DNA of 16,712 nt from JANQIO01 sp036351375 (GCA_036351375.1 JAZBOY010000322.1:1-16712); one strand, 5' to 3'. Counted from the first letter of the stretch, positions 7,128 through 14,756 are shown. Program-made: numbers and translations. The notes: generated by a model not told the origin, from the sequence alone.

Positions 7128-7556
7128 CTACAGCAAACCGAGGCGCTCAAGGCGCGGCGCCTCGATCGCCGGGCAGCGATCCATCACCACGCGAATGCCA
7201 TGTGCCTCGGCCCGCCCGGCGGCTTTCAGGTCGATAACATCCAGCTGCGTCCAGAGCGTGCCGATGCCGGCGCGTATGGTCTCATCGACAATCCCGGGCA
7301 GATGGGAAGGATCCCGAAACACATCGACCATGTCGACGGGTTCAGGGAAGTCTGCCAGCGACGCCAATACGGTCTGGCCCAGCAGCTCCGTACCCGCCAG
7401 GCCCGGGTTGATCGGGAACACCCGGTAGCCCTGTTCCAGGAGAAACCGCATCACCCGGTGGCTGGGCCGCTCGGGTTTGTGGCTGGCGCCCAGCAGCGCG
7501 ATGGTTTTGACCTCGCGCAGGACTGCGGCGATGGCCTGGTCGTCCGACAGGGGCAT
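7128..7556 (-). CDS. CoA-binding domain protein, YccU type
   Basis: The 142-residue protein is a single Rossmann-fold CoA_binding_2 domain. It has the nucleotide loop ALLGASHKPERPSHRVMRFL near the N-terminus, then YRVFPINPG, VDMVDVFRDP and the closing GIRVVMDRCPAIE block. E. coli YccU is the nearest well-known relative, and its exact role is not established. The gene starts 5 bases after the stop of the crotonase gene, so the two very likely form an operon, which supports an acyl-CoA connection. I chose the ATG at 7556. A GTG at 7577 overlaps the upstream gene and lacks a ribosome site, whereas GGGGAG lies about 13 bases before the ATG, a rather long spacing. Confidence 0.9.
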   Translation of the reverse strand: MPLSDDQAIAAVLREVKTIALLGASHKPERPSHRVMRFLLEQGYRVFPINPGLAGTELLGQTVLASLADFPEPVDMVDVFRDPSHLPGIVDETIRAGIGTLWTQLDVIDLKAAGRAEAHGIRVVMDRCPAIEAPRLERLGLL

Positions 7557-7561
7557 ACCGG

Positions 7562-8377
7562 TCAGGCGTCTCCCCACTGGGGTTTGCGTTTCTCGAAGAA
7601 TGCGGCCTTGCCCTCTTCGGCATCTGGCGATGTCATCGCGCGCACCATGGCCTCATTGGCGTAGGCGAAGGCCTCTTCTATCGGCATGTCGACCTGCCGG
7701 TAAAAATCCGCCTTGCCGTGCCGAATGCCCTGGGCAGATTTCGAGGCGATGCGCTCGGCCAGCTCAGCGGTGCGCTCGCGGAGCCTGTCGCCCGGCACCA
7801 CCTCATTGACCAGGCCCATGCGCAGGACCTCCTCTGCCGGGATGGCATCACCGGTGAGCGCCAGCGCCATGGCATGCTTGCGGTGAATGTTGCGGCCGAT
7901 GCCGACCAGTGGCGTGGTACAGAAGCCGCCCATGTTTACGCCGGGTGTGCAGAATGTTGCACCCTCGGCGGCAATGGCCAGGTCGCAGGCGGAGACCAGC
8001 TGGCAGCCCGCCGCCGTGGCCGTGCCCTGTACCGAGGCAATGACCGCCTTGGGATGGTTGATGATGCCCAGCATCATGGTCGAGCAGCGCTCGAGGATCT
8101 CGCGCATGCGCGCCACCTGCGAGGCCTGGTCTTCGCCCTCGTGCCTACTCATCTCGCGCAGGTCGTGCCCCGCGGAGAACACCGGGCCATTCGCGGTGAT
8201 CACAATGGCCCGTACCGACGCATCGTTTCCGGCCCTGTTAAGCGCCTCGTGCAGCGCATCCAGCATGCCGAGCGACAGGGGGTTGCGCTGCTCGGGTCGA
8301 TTCAGGGTAATCCACCGCACGTGGTCCTGGGTTTCTTCGAGAAGCAGGTTGGTCGATGGCTGCGTAGCGGTGTTCAT
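7562..8377 (-). CDS. Enoyl-CoA hydratase/isomerase superfamily protein, ECHDC3-like
   Basis: The 271-residue crotonase-fold protein has the acyl-CoA pocket segment PVFSAGHDLREMS and the second oxyanion-hole block AAGCQLVSACDLAIA, then FCTPGVNMGGFCTTP. The C-terminus runs GKADFYRQ...AAFFEKRKPQW. From memory these blocks match human ECHDC3 closely (AAGCQLVASCDIAVA, TPGVNVGLFCSTPG, FLQKRKPVW). In true enoyl-CoA hydratases two Glu are catalytic; here the first position is Gln (GCQL) and the second Gly (TPGV). Simple hydratase activity is therefore doubtful, although CoA-ester binding is likely. The ATG at 8377 has an excellent AAGGAG 7 bases upstream. The in-frame extension to 8557 is unsupported. 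The YccU-type gene follows 5 bases after the stop. Confidence 0.92.
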   Translation of the reverse strand: MNTATQPSTNLLLEETQDHVRWITLNRPEQRNPLSLGMLDALHEALNRAGNDASVRAIVITANGPVFSAGHDLREMSRHEGEDQASQVARMREILERCSTMMLGIINHPKAVIASVQGTATAAGCQLVSACDLAIAAEGATFCTPGVNMGGFCTTPLVGIGRNIHRKHAMALALTGDAIPAEEVLRMGLVNEVVPGDRLRERTAELAERIASKSAQGIRHGKADFYRQVDMPIEEAFAYANEAMVRAMTSPDAEEGKAAFFEKRKPQWGDA

Positions 8378-8546
8378 CGCGCGCTCCTTGTTGTTTGCGA
8401 AGGGCGTCATGGCAACTCCGGGGAATCCAGAACCGACAGGCCCTGACTCTCCCATGTGTCTGCCGATAGTGTACCCGTAAATCCTTCTTACGCGGTCTGC
8501 GCCCTCAGCCTCTGGTGCAGGTAGGAACCAATCTATGTGGCCGTGG

Positions 8547-8642
8547 CCCCTCCGCAACCAGCCAGGCCGGCAGGGCTATGGCCAGCAGGCCGTAGGGAAT
8601 GCCCTGGGCTAAATACATGAAGGCGCCACTAAGGTAGCGCAC
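8547..8642 (-). pseudogene. Relic of an MFS transporter N-terminus, copy B (truncated)
   Basis: From a possible GTG at 8642 the minus strand reads VRYLSGAFMYLAQGIPYG, then LLAIALPAWLVAEG, an uninterrupted first membrane helix typical of AmpG/MFS-like permeases. After about 8547 the frame loses all similarity (PRPHRLVPT) and stops. About 32 codons of a gene expected to exceed 400 remain. It lies between the crotonase operon and the helicase islet. It is homologous to the frameshifted copy at 3303-3389. Confidence 0.65.
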
Positions 8643-8703
8643 CCCCGGGTGTTAGGTGAGGATCAGTGCAGCAGGCACTGTAGCGACTCTATTTGGGCTT
8701 CTT

Positions 8704-8731
8704 TTGTCATCACAAGTTTAGTGTCTAGAAA
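8704..8731 (+). promoter_or_regulatory. Candidate promoter of the helicase fusion gene
   Basis: TTGTCA (8704-8709, 5 of 6 to consensus) and TAGAAA (8726-8731, 4 of 6) are spaced by 16 bases, giving a leader of about 110 bases. Just downstream is a perfect ATCGAG/CTCGAT inverted repeat with a 9-base loop (8742-8762), a possible operator or leader hairpin. This was assigned by eye. Confidence 0.35.
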
Positions 8732-8798
8732 GAGAGTTCGCATCGAGTTGTTGGCGCTCGATCCCAAAACTGCGAGCAGGATCAAGGGAGAATGTGGC

Positions 8799-8813
8799 AT
8801 GAGCAGTAAATAG
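8799..8813 (+). CDS. Four-codon leader ORF (MSSK) with strong ribosome site
   Basis: AAGGGAG at 8784-8790 is followed after 8 bases by ATG AGC AGT AAA TAG. This is the best ribosome-binding site upstream of the helicase gene, yet it serves a four-codon frame that is not the helicase frame. It may be a regulatory leader peptide, the remains of an original start now out of frame, or chance. It is too short to judge by coding statistics. Confidence 0.25.
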   Translation: MSSK

Positions 8814-8847
8814 ATTGACGCGTCTAGCCATGACCGCAGGAAATCAT

Positions 8848-11800
8848 ATGATACATAGTGTAGAGCGAGATAATTTAAGACGACTTACATCTGCAAGTAA
8901 CTCAGGAATGAAAAAAGACCGAGACTATAAACCGAAATGCCTGTCGCTAGACCTTGAAGTTGGAATCAAGGACCAGCGCATTCACGACTTTGCTGCTACG
9001 CGTGGAGATGACGGCAGATCAATAACACGCGGCGATACGAAAGTCAGCGACGGTCTTCGTATGCTGGACGATTTTTCTGAGGGCCTCACATTCTTGTTGG
9101 GGCACAATATAGTCGAGTTCGATTTGCCTCACCTTAGAGCTGCTGAGCCAAATCTTGCAATTCTCGAATTGCCTGTCGTCGACACTCTACGGCTGAATCC
9201 ACTTGCGTTCCCTCGCAATCCCTATCATCGACTGGTAAAGCACTACCAGGACGGCCAGCTTCACCGGGGACAATTGAACAATCCAGAGCTGGATTCCCGA
9301 ATCACACTAGACGTTTTCGAAGATCAACGTACAGCTTTCCTTGAACTTGAACGAGATGATCCCAACTTGTTGATCGCGTGGCATTGGCTCACCACAGGAG
9401 AGGATGATTCTTCGGCTCTCGACAGATTTTTTACTTCAATACGAAGCGCATCCAGGCCGACAGATGAAGAAGGCGCAGACGCAGTAGAAAAATTCTTGTC
9501 TCGAAAGTGCTGTACACCAGCTCTGAAGAATGCCGAAGAAAACGCGCGCGAGCGCGCCTGGCCACTCGCTTATGCGATGGCATGGCTATCGGTTGCAGGA
9601 GGAAATTCTGTAATGCCTCCTTGGGTTCGGCATCAGTTCCCAGAAGCAAGTGAGATGATCAGAAAGCTCCGGGACATTCCTTGCGAAAGCGCGGATTGTA
9701 GTTGGTGTCGGGAGCGCCATGACGCCAAGAAAGAGCTAAAGCGATGGTTTGGATTCAGTGACTTTAGGCCTGAGCCAGCTGACGATCAAGGTCGACCTCT
9801 ACAAAGAGTGATTGTCGAAGCTGCCATGCGCGGAGATCACGTTCTCGGCGTACTGCCAACGGGCACTGGGAAATCCCTTTGCTATCAAATTCCGGCCCTT
9901 TCGCGGTATGAGAAAACCGGAGCTCTGACGCTAGTAATCTCACCTCTCGTAGCCTTGATGTCCGACCAGGTGGCAGGGCTGGAAGCCAGAGGTATCACTG
10001 CCTCTGCAGCACTCAATGGCCTGTTGTCTATGCCCGAGCGTGCTGACGTACTTGATCGTGTGCGTATGGGTGACATAGGAATATTGATTGTGTCTCCAGA
10101 GCAGTTGCGCAGCCCCGCGCTTCGTAAGGTATTGGCGCAGCGAGAAATCGGCGCATGGATACTGGACGAAGCACATTGTGTGTCTAAGTGGGGGCACGAC
10201 TTTCGGCCAGATTATCGCTATGTAGGGCGCTTCATTAAGGAGTGGTCCACTGACGGCAGGGTCGCACCTATTCTTTGTCTTACTGCAACTGCGAAGCCTG
10301 ATGTGATCTCGGACATAATTAGCCACTTTGCAGACAAGGTGGGCGTACAGCTCAGAGTATTTGATGGAGGAGCAAATCGGGAGAACCTTGAATTTGACGT
10401 TATCCCGACAACTCCAATTTCCAAGTATGAAGATATCAATCACCTACTGGATACCTATCTACCATCAGATCAACCGGGAGGAGCAATCGTTTATTGCGCA
10501 ACCCGCCGCAAGACGGAGGAGATCGCACAGTTTCTTTCCGCAAAAGGGCTAGCAGCCGACAGCTTTCACGCAAAATTACCGCCAGAGGCGAAGAAGAGTA
10601 CTCAGCAGGCATTTATCAATGGAGATTTAAGGGTCATTGCTGCGACAAATGCCTTTGGTATGGGTATTGATAAGCCTGATGTACGTTTGGTCATTCATGC
10701 AGATATCCCAGGTTCTCTGGAGAACTATTTGCAAGAAGCCGGCAGAGCAGGTCGAGACAGGGGTGTAGCTCGCTGCGTACTCCTCTACAGCATCGACGAT
10801 GTAGAACGTCAATTCAGCATGTCTGCATATTCTAGGCTATCGCAAAAGGATATCGCGGCGATCCTCAGATCCCTCCGACGTATGGACAAGAAAAAGAACA
10901 AAGGCGGAGAGATTGTCGCGACTGCCGGAGAGATTCTTGCGGAAGAAGAGGGAGATTTCGAACGTGATTCTGCTACAGATGATACGCGAGTCAGAACAGC
11001 GCTACTCTGGCTCGAAGAATCACACTTGCTTACACGAGAAGAGAACCGTGTCCAAGTATTTCCATCTTCATTGCGTGTCAGCTCTGTTCAGGAAGCCGAA
11101 GATCGCCTCGAAAAATCAGACCTGTTTCTGACCTATAAAGAGCAACTCTTAAAGCTCGTTGCCGCTCTCATCGATTCGAACGCTGACGAAGGGGTAACTA
11201 CAGATGAATTGATGGGCGTCACCGGGTTGAGCGCAGAGGGCGTTCGTCACGCAATGTATGACCTAGAGAGCCATGGAGTGGCTACCAATGACACTGCTCT
11301 AACCGCCTACGTTCATCAAGGAGTAGCTAATTCATCAAAAAACCGCTTCGAAAAGGCCGCGCAGATCGAATCAGAGCTCATTGAGCAAATGCGGCTGGAA
11401 GCTCCGGATCTCAGCAAAGGTGACAATTCCATAATGCACCTTCGTCAGACCACACAAACACTCAAAGACCTGGGGTACCCGGACGCACTTCCGCAAACAG
11501 TGTTACGTATGCTCAGAAGCCTCTCGATGGACGGCAGGAGCGAAGCTGGCGGCTTAGGCAGCATTCAGATCAAGCGGCTTGATGGAGAATCCGTAGCAGT
11601 AACCCTACAACGAGAATGGAGGGACCTGGAGAAGACTGCGCAATTACGGAGATCGGGCGCGGCAGCGCTGCTCTATCAGTTACTTTCGACCCTGCCAGAC
11701 GGAGCTCGTGGTAACGACCTTCTAGCCGAAACCACGCTCGGAAACCTCCGCAAAGCAATCGATGAAGACCTCGAACTACGTTCCTCCGGTATAAGGGATC

Positions 11801-14031
11801 CGGCGAAACTCATTGACTACGCGTTACTTTGGCTTCATGAGCAGGAAGTTGTGCGCTTGAACAAGGGGTTGGCGGTATTCAGGCCAGCAATGACTATAAA
11901 TCTATCTGATGAAAAGAAAGGCTTTTGGAAAGCAGATTTTCGTCCTTTGAAAGACCACTATCAGCAACAAGTACTCCAGATTCACGTCATGGCTGAATAC
12001 GCTCAGAGAGCGCTAGAGGCGATGGCCGACGCCTTGCAACTTGCTATGGACTATTTTGCTTTGGAGCAAGCTGAATTCCTAAATCAGTGGATGCCAAACC
12101 GCGACAAAGAAATCAGCATGCAAACCACGCCGGAATCCTGGCGCAGAATCGTAGACGAACTAAACAATCCTGTTCAGCAACGCATCGTAACGGACGAGAG
12201 AGAGCAAACGAACGTTCTTGTCCTCGCGGGTCCAGGATCAGGAAAAACCAGGGTTCTAGTGCACCGCATAGCTTACTTGGTGCGGGTAAAGCGCGAAAAC
12301 CCGCGGGGAATACTGGCTCTAACATATAACCGGCATGCAGCTGTAGAAATACGGCGTCGCTTGTTCGAACTAGTAGGTGATGATGCAAGGGGCGTCACTA
12401 TTCTTACCTGCCACGCGTTGGCCATGCGCCTAGTGGGTGCCAGCCTAATTGGCCGGACGACAGATTCTGAATCTTTCGGCGAAATTCTCCGCCAGGCAAC
12501 GGCGCTGCTTAATGGAGAAGGCCTCGACACCGAGGAAGCTGATGAACGCCGTGATCAGTTGCTTGCGGGCTTCCGTTGGATACTGGTGGACGAATACCAA
12601 GACTTGGGGGCCGATCAATATGACTTGATTTCCGCCCTTGCAGGAAGAAGTTTGAATGACCCTGAGGGGCAGATAAGTCTATTTGCAGTTGGTGACGACG
12701 ATCAGAATATCTACGCATTCAACGGCGCTTCAGTAGAGTACATCCGTCGGTTCGAAGAAGACTATAAGGCCAAACCTAGTTATCTAACTGAAAACTATCG
12801 CTCGACACGACGTATCGTCGAAGCGGCAAATGCCGTAATCGAGAGTGCTGCCGATCGCATGAAATCGGAGCATCCTATAACGGTAGACAGGGATCGGGAA
12901 AATCTCGCGCTGGGCGGCGCCTGGGAGGCGCTAGATGCCGTCTCCGCTGGCCGGGTGCAGGTACTCCCGGCGCCACGTGATCGTTTGGCGCAGGCGGCCG
13001 TAGTTATGAACGAACTACTGCGAATGGCAAGGCTCGACGCGGAGTGGGATTGGTCAAAAGTTGCCGTTATCTCGAGAGAATGGTCCTACCTTGAGCCTGT
13101 GCGGAGCTACTGCGAACTCAATGGCTTGCCTGTTCAAATGGCAGATGAGGACTCTCCTCCGCTGTGGCGGCTACGCGAGACGCGTCAACTCATAGATTGG
13201 ATCGAATCACAGAATTCAGAAGTGTTGGACGCTCCTAGTATCCAAAAGTGGATACGTGAACAAACGCCAGGACCGTGGTGGAAACAGATTACAGAAGTAG
13301 TCGAGGCTTTTGAATCAGAAGCGGGACAAAGCAAAGTCCCGATTAAGCACTTCTTGGAATGGCTGGTCGAATGGGGTAGAGAGATTCGCCGCAGACAGAG
13401 CGGGCTAATGCTGCTCACTGCTCACCGGGCTAAAGGGTTGGAGTTTGAGCATGTGGTTGTTCTCGATGGGAGCTGGGAAAAGGTGGGGAAAGATGAAGAT
13501 AAGGACGCTCCCAGGCGCCTCTACTATGTCGCGATGAGCCGCGCCATGCAGACACTTTCTCTGGTGCGCTTTGAAGGAGTTCATCCAATCGTGGGTGACC
13601 GCATTACTAATTCGGAGACATTTTTTCTACGGAGTCTGCCGGAGGTTTCAAGGGAGCAACTGCCAGAGCTGGATCGACGCTACGTTAGATTAACTTTGAA
13701 GGATGTCGATCTTGGGTTCGCGGGACGCTTTTCAGAGAAACACGGTGTGCATCGCGCGATCAAAGCGGTAACGCCTGGTGCCAGGCTGGATCTGCGGCTA
13801 GATGGCAAGCGATACGATTTGATTGACAATCTTGGCCAAAGAGTTGGCCGCCTTGCAAAGTCCTTTAAACCGCCTCATGGTATGACGCTGGAGAGCGTTG
13901 AAGCGGTCGCGATTGTTCAACGCTACAAACAAGACAGCGCGGCAGAGTATCACTCCAAGATTCAGAGTGAACGTTGGGAAGTCATTCTTCCAGAATTAGT
14001 CTTTAGCGCGGACCGAAATCCACGTATATGA
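8848..14031 (+). CDS. Exonuclease-RecQ-UvrD fusion: giant dual DNA helicase
   Basis: The product has about 1727 residues (numbered from the ATG at 8848). Residues 30-155 resemble a DEDD 3'-5' exonuclease: SLDLE (Asp35, Glu37), GHNIVEFD (Asp92), VVDTLRL (Asp112) and ELDSR (Asp149). Cys279-X4-Cys284-X2-Cys287-X3-His291 may bind zinc. A RecQ-type SF2 core follows: LPTGTGKSLCYQ (Lys342), DEAH (440-443), KWGHDFRPDY and QEAGRAGRDRG (629-639). The middle, about 680-1095, includes a winged-helix-like TTDELMGVTGLSAEGVRHAM. A UvrD/PcrA-type SF1 core comes next: GPGSGKT (1128-1134), VDEYQD (1247-1252), GDDDQNIYAFNG (1282-1293), LTENYRST, LTAHRAKGLEF (about 1523-1533) and LYYVAMSRAM. About 1620-1715 is an unassigned domain. 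The usual Cys4 zinc module after the RecQ core is not seen. TTG 8815, ATG 8830 and ATG 8908 are other starts; 8848 has AGGA 6 bases upstream. Lower GC and rare codons suggest acquisition. Role (repair or phage defence) is inferred only. Confidence 0.92.
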   Translation: MIHSVERDNLRRLTSASNSGMKKDRDYKPKCLSLDLEVGIKDQRIHDFAATRGDDGRSITRGDTKVSDGLRMLDDFSEGLTFLLGHNIVEFDLPHLRAAEPNLAILELPVVDTLRLNPLAFPRNPYHRLVKHYQDGQLHRGQLNNPELDSRITLDVFEDQRTAFLELERDDPNLLIAWHWLTTGEDDSSALDRFFTSIRSASRPTDEEGADAVEKFLSRKCCTPALKNAEENARERAWPLAYAMAWLSVAGGNSVMPPWVRHQFPEASEMIRKLRDIPCESADCSWCRERHDAKKELKRWFGFSDFRPEPADDQGRPLQRVIVEAAMRGDHVLGVLPTGTGKSLCYQIPALSRYEKTGALTLVISPLVALMSDQVAGLEARGITASAALNGLLSMPERADVLDRVRMGDIGILIVSPEQLRSPALRKVLAQREIGAWILDEAHCVSKWGHDFRPDYRYVGRFIKEWSTDGRVAPILCLTATAKPDVISDIISHFADKVGVQLRVFDGGANRENLEFDVIPTTPISKYEDINHLLDTYLPSDQPGGAIVYCATRRKTEEIAQFLSAKGLAADSFHAKLPPEAKKSTQQAFINGDLRVIAATNAFGMGIDKPDVRLVIHADIPGSLENYLQEAGRAGRDRGVARCVLLYSIDDVERQFSMSAYSRLSQKDIAAILRSLRRMDKKKNKGGEIVATAGEILAEEEGDFERDSATDDTRVRTALLWLEESHLLTREENRVQVFPSSLRVSSVQEAEDRLEKSDLFLTYKEQLLKLVAALIDSNADEGVTTDELMGVTGLSAEGVRHAMYDLESHGVATNDTALTAYVHQGVANSSKNRFEKAAQIESELIEQMRLEAPDLSKGDNSIMHLRQTTQTLKDLGYPDALPQTVLRMLRSLSMDGRSEAGGLGSIQIKRLDGESVAVTLQREWRDLEKTAQLRRSGAAALLYQLLSTLPDGARGNDLLAETTLGNLRKAIDEDLELRSSGIRDPAKLIDYALLWLHEQEVVRLNKGLAVFRPAMTINLSDEKKGFWKADFRPLKDHYQQQVLQIHVMAEYAQRALEAMADALQLAMDYFALEQAEFLNQWMPNRDKEISMQTTPESWRRIVDELNNPVQQRIVTDEREQTNVLVLAGPGSGKTRVLVHRIAYLVRVKRENPRGILALTYNRHAAVEIRRRLFELVGDDARGVTILTCHALAMRLVGASLIGRTTDSESFGEILRQATALLNGEGLDTEEADERRDQLLAGFRWILVDEYQDLGADQYDLISALAGRSLNDPEGQISLFAVGDDDQNIYAFNGASVEYIRRFEEDYKAKPSYLTENYRSTRRIVEAANAVIESAADRMKSEHPITVDRDRENLALGGAWEALDAVSAGRVQVLPAPRDRLAQAAVVMNELLRMARLDAEWDWSKVAVISREWSYLEPVRSYCELNGLPVQMADEDSPPLWRLRETRQLIDWIESQNSEVLDAPSIQKWIREQTPGPWWKQITEVVEAFESEAGQSKVPIKHFLEWLVEWGREIRRRQSGLMLLTAHRAKGLEFEHVVVLDGSWEKVGKDEDKDAPRRLYYVAMSRAMQTLSLVRFEGVHPIVGDRITNSETFFLRSLPEVSREQLPELDRRYVRLTLKDVDLGFAGRFSEKHGVHRAIKAVTPGARLDLRLDGKRYDLIDNLGQRVGRLAKSFKPPHGMTLESVEAVAIVQRYKQDSAAEYHSKIQSERWEVILPELVFSADRNPRI

Positions 14032-14144
14032 AATAGCGCTTACGCTCGAATTAATGGCGAAAGCAGTAGCAGTGAGCCTCATCATCTTTTCTCGGTAAAA
14101 TCAGACAGTCTCGTCAAGCCGCTTCCCTAAGAGGCGACGCGGCT
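14032..14144. terminator. Spacer with hairpin between convergent helicase and SnoaL-like genes
   Basis: AAGCCGC (14116-14122) and GCGGCTT (14139-14145) form a perfect 7-bp stem over a 16-base loop that overlaps the stop codon of the SnoaL-like gene. A smaller AGCG/CGCT repeat lies just after the helicase stop. Neither has a clear T run, so a bidirectional terminator is only plausible. Confidence 0.3.
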
Positions 14145-14654
14145 TCACAGCGGCCGGTACGCCGGGTGGCCGGCCTGCTGAATCTGCAGGATCGGCAGGT
14201 TCAAGCCTGACCTGGCCAGTTCATCCAGCCCGTTGGGCAACTGGTAGGCAAAATCCAGGATGTACTGGCGCTTGAGGATGCGCCACTCACCGTCGCGCTT
14301 CTCCCACTCGTCCATATAGCGGCCGCCGAACAGGCTATCCACCTTCTCACCGGCCTCGTTTTCTGAGCAACTCACGGTGAACCCATAGCACTCGCTGCTG
14401 GCGCGAGGGCCATCTACCGCAATCAGCAGCCCGCCGCACAGGTGCCAACGGCGCTGGGTGCCCAGCTCTACCTCCATCACCACCGGCACCCAGCCGGCGC
14501 CGTCGCCCTCATAGAACCCGTAGTTGATCTCGGCGTCCGGCCAGTAGCAACTGCCCTGCCCCTCGGCATCCAGCCAATCGAGTGTGCGGCTGTAGCGCAT
14601 GGCCACTTCTTCAATGGCCTGCTTGTCCAGCAGTTCTTCCAGTCGTGCATCCAT
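14145..14654 (-). CDS. SnoaL-like (NTF2 superfamily) protein
   Basis: The 169-residue protein has the SnoaL-like/NTF2 cone layout. An N-terminal helix pair (LEELLDKQAIEEVAMRYSRTLDWLD) leads to a CYWPDAEINYG strand, then WHLCGGLLIAVDG, a run of strands, and YMDEWEKRDGEWRILKRQYILDF. That last block is the usual GRYxDxWxRxdGxWRIxxR signature of the SnoaL_4-type family. Members act as dehydratases, isomerases or hydrolases on steroid-like and aromatic compounds, or as non-catalytic ligand binders. The start at 14654 has GGGAAA 5 bases before it. It runs divergently from a P450 gene 102 bases away, which suggests a shared catabolic role. The substrate is not inferable. Confidence 0.88.
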   Translation of the reverse strand: MDARLEELLDKQAIEEVAMRYSRTLDWLDAEGQGSCYWPDAEINYGFYEGDGAGWVPVVMEVELGTQRRWHLCGGLLIAVDGPRASSECYGFTVSCSENEAGEKVDSLFGGRYMDEWEKRDGEWRILKRQYILDFAYQLPNGLDELARSGLNLPILQIQQAGHPAYRPL

Positions 14655-14679
14655 GGTGTTTCCCGTTGCTCATTTATCG

Positions 14680-14708
14680 TTTTCAGCGGCTTTCCCAGAG
14701 ACTAGACT
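14680..14708 (+). promoter_or_regulatory. Candidate promoter of the P450 gene
   Basis: TTTTCA (14680-14685) and TAGACT (14703-14708) are separated by 17 bases. Each is 4 of 6 to the sigma-70 consensus. It lies in the divergent SnoaL-P450 spacer, about 50 bases before the GTG at 14757. Weak, by eye. Confidence 0.3.
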
Positions 14709-14756
14709 GGATGGCGATCGAGACAAGTTTCACTTCAAGCTCAAGAGGGCCAACAC

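Larger units (their letters stand above)
8378..8847. other. 470-base spacer with the MFS relic and helicase promoter region
   Basis: No intact gene is seen. It contains the leader of the crotonase gene (to about 8540), the MFS relic (8547-8642), and from about 8650 a more AT-rich stretch that belongs with the helicase gene. That stretch holds a candidate promoter (8704-8731), a perfect ATCGAG/CTCGAT inverted repeat (8742-8762) and a four-codon ORF with a strong ribosome site (8784-8813). Confidence 0.5.

Noticed and set aside
8380..8557. N-terminal extension of the crotonase frame to 8557
   Set aside because: The residues are not crotonase-like and the start at 8377 has a near-ideal ribosome site.
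9940..10443. 167-codon minus-strand frame inside the helicase gene
   Set aside because: It overlaps conserved RecQ motifs on the other strand and shows no domain of its own.
8642..14140. Attachment-site direct repeats flanking the helicase islet
   Set aside because: Comparing both flanks by eye gave only short, chance-level matches; no tRNA end or integrase is present.
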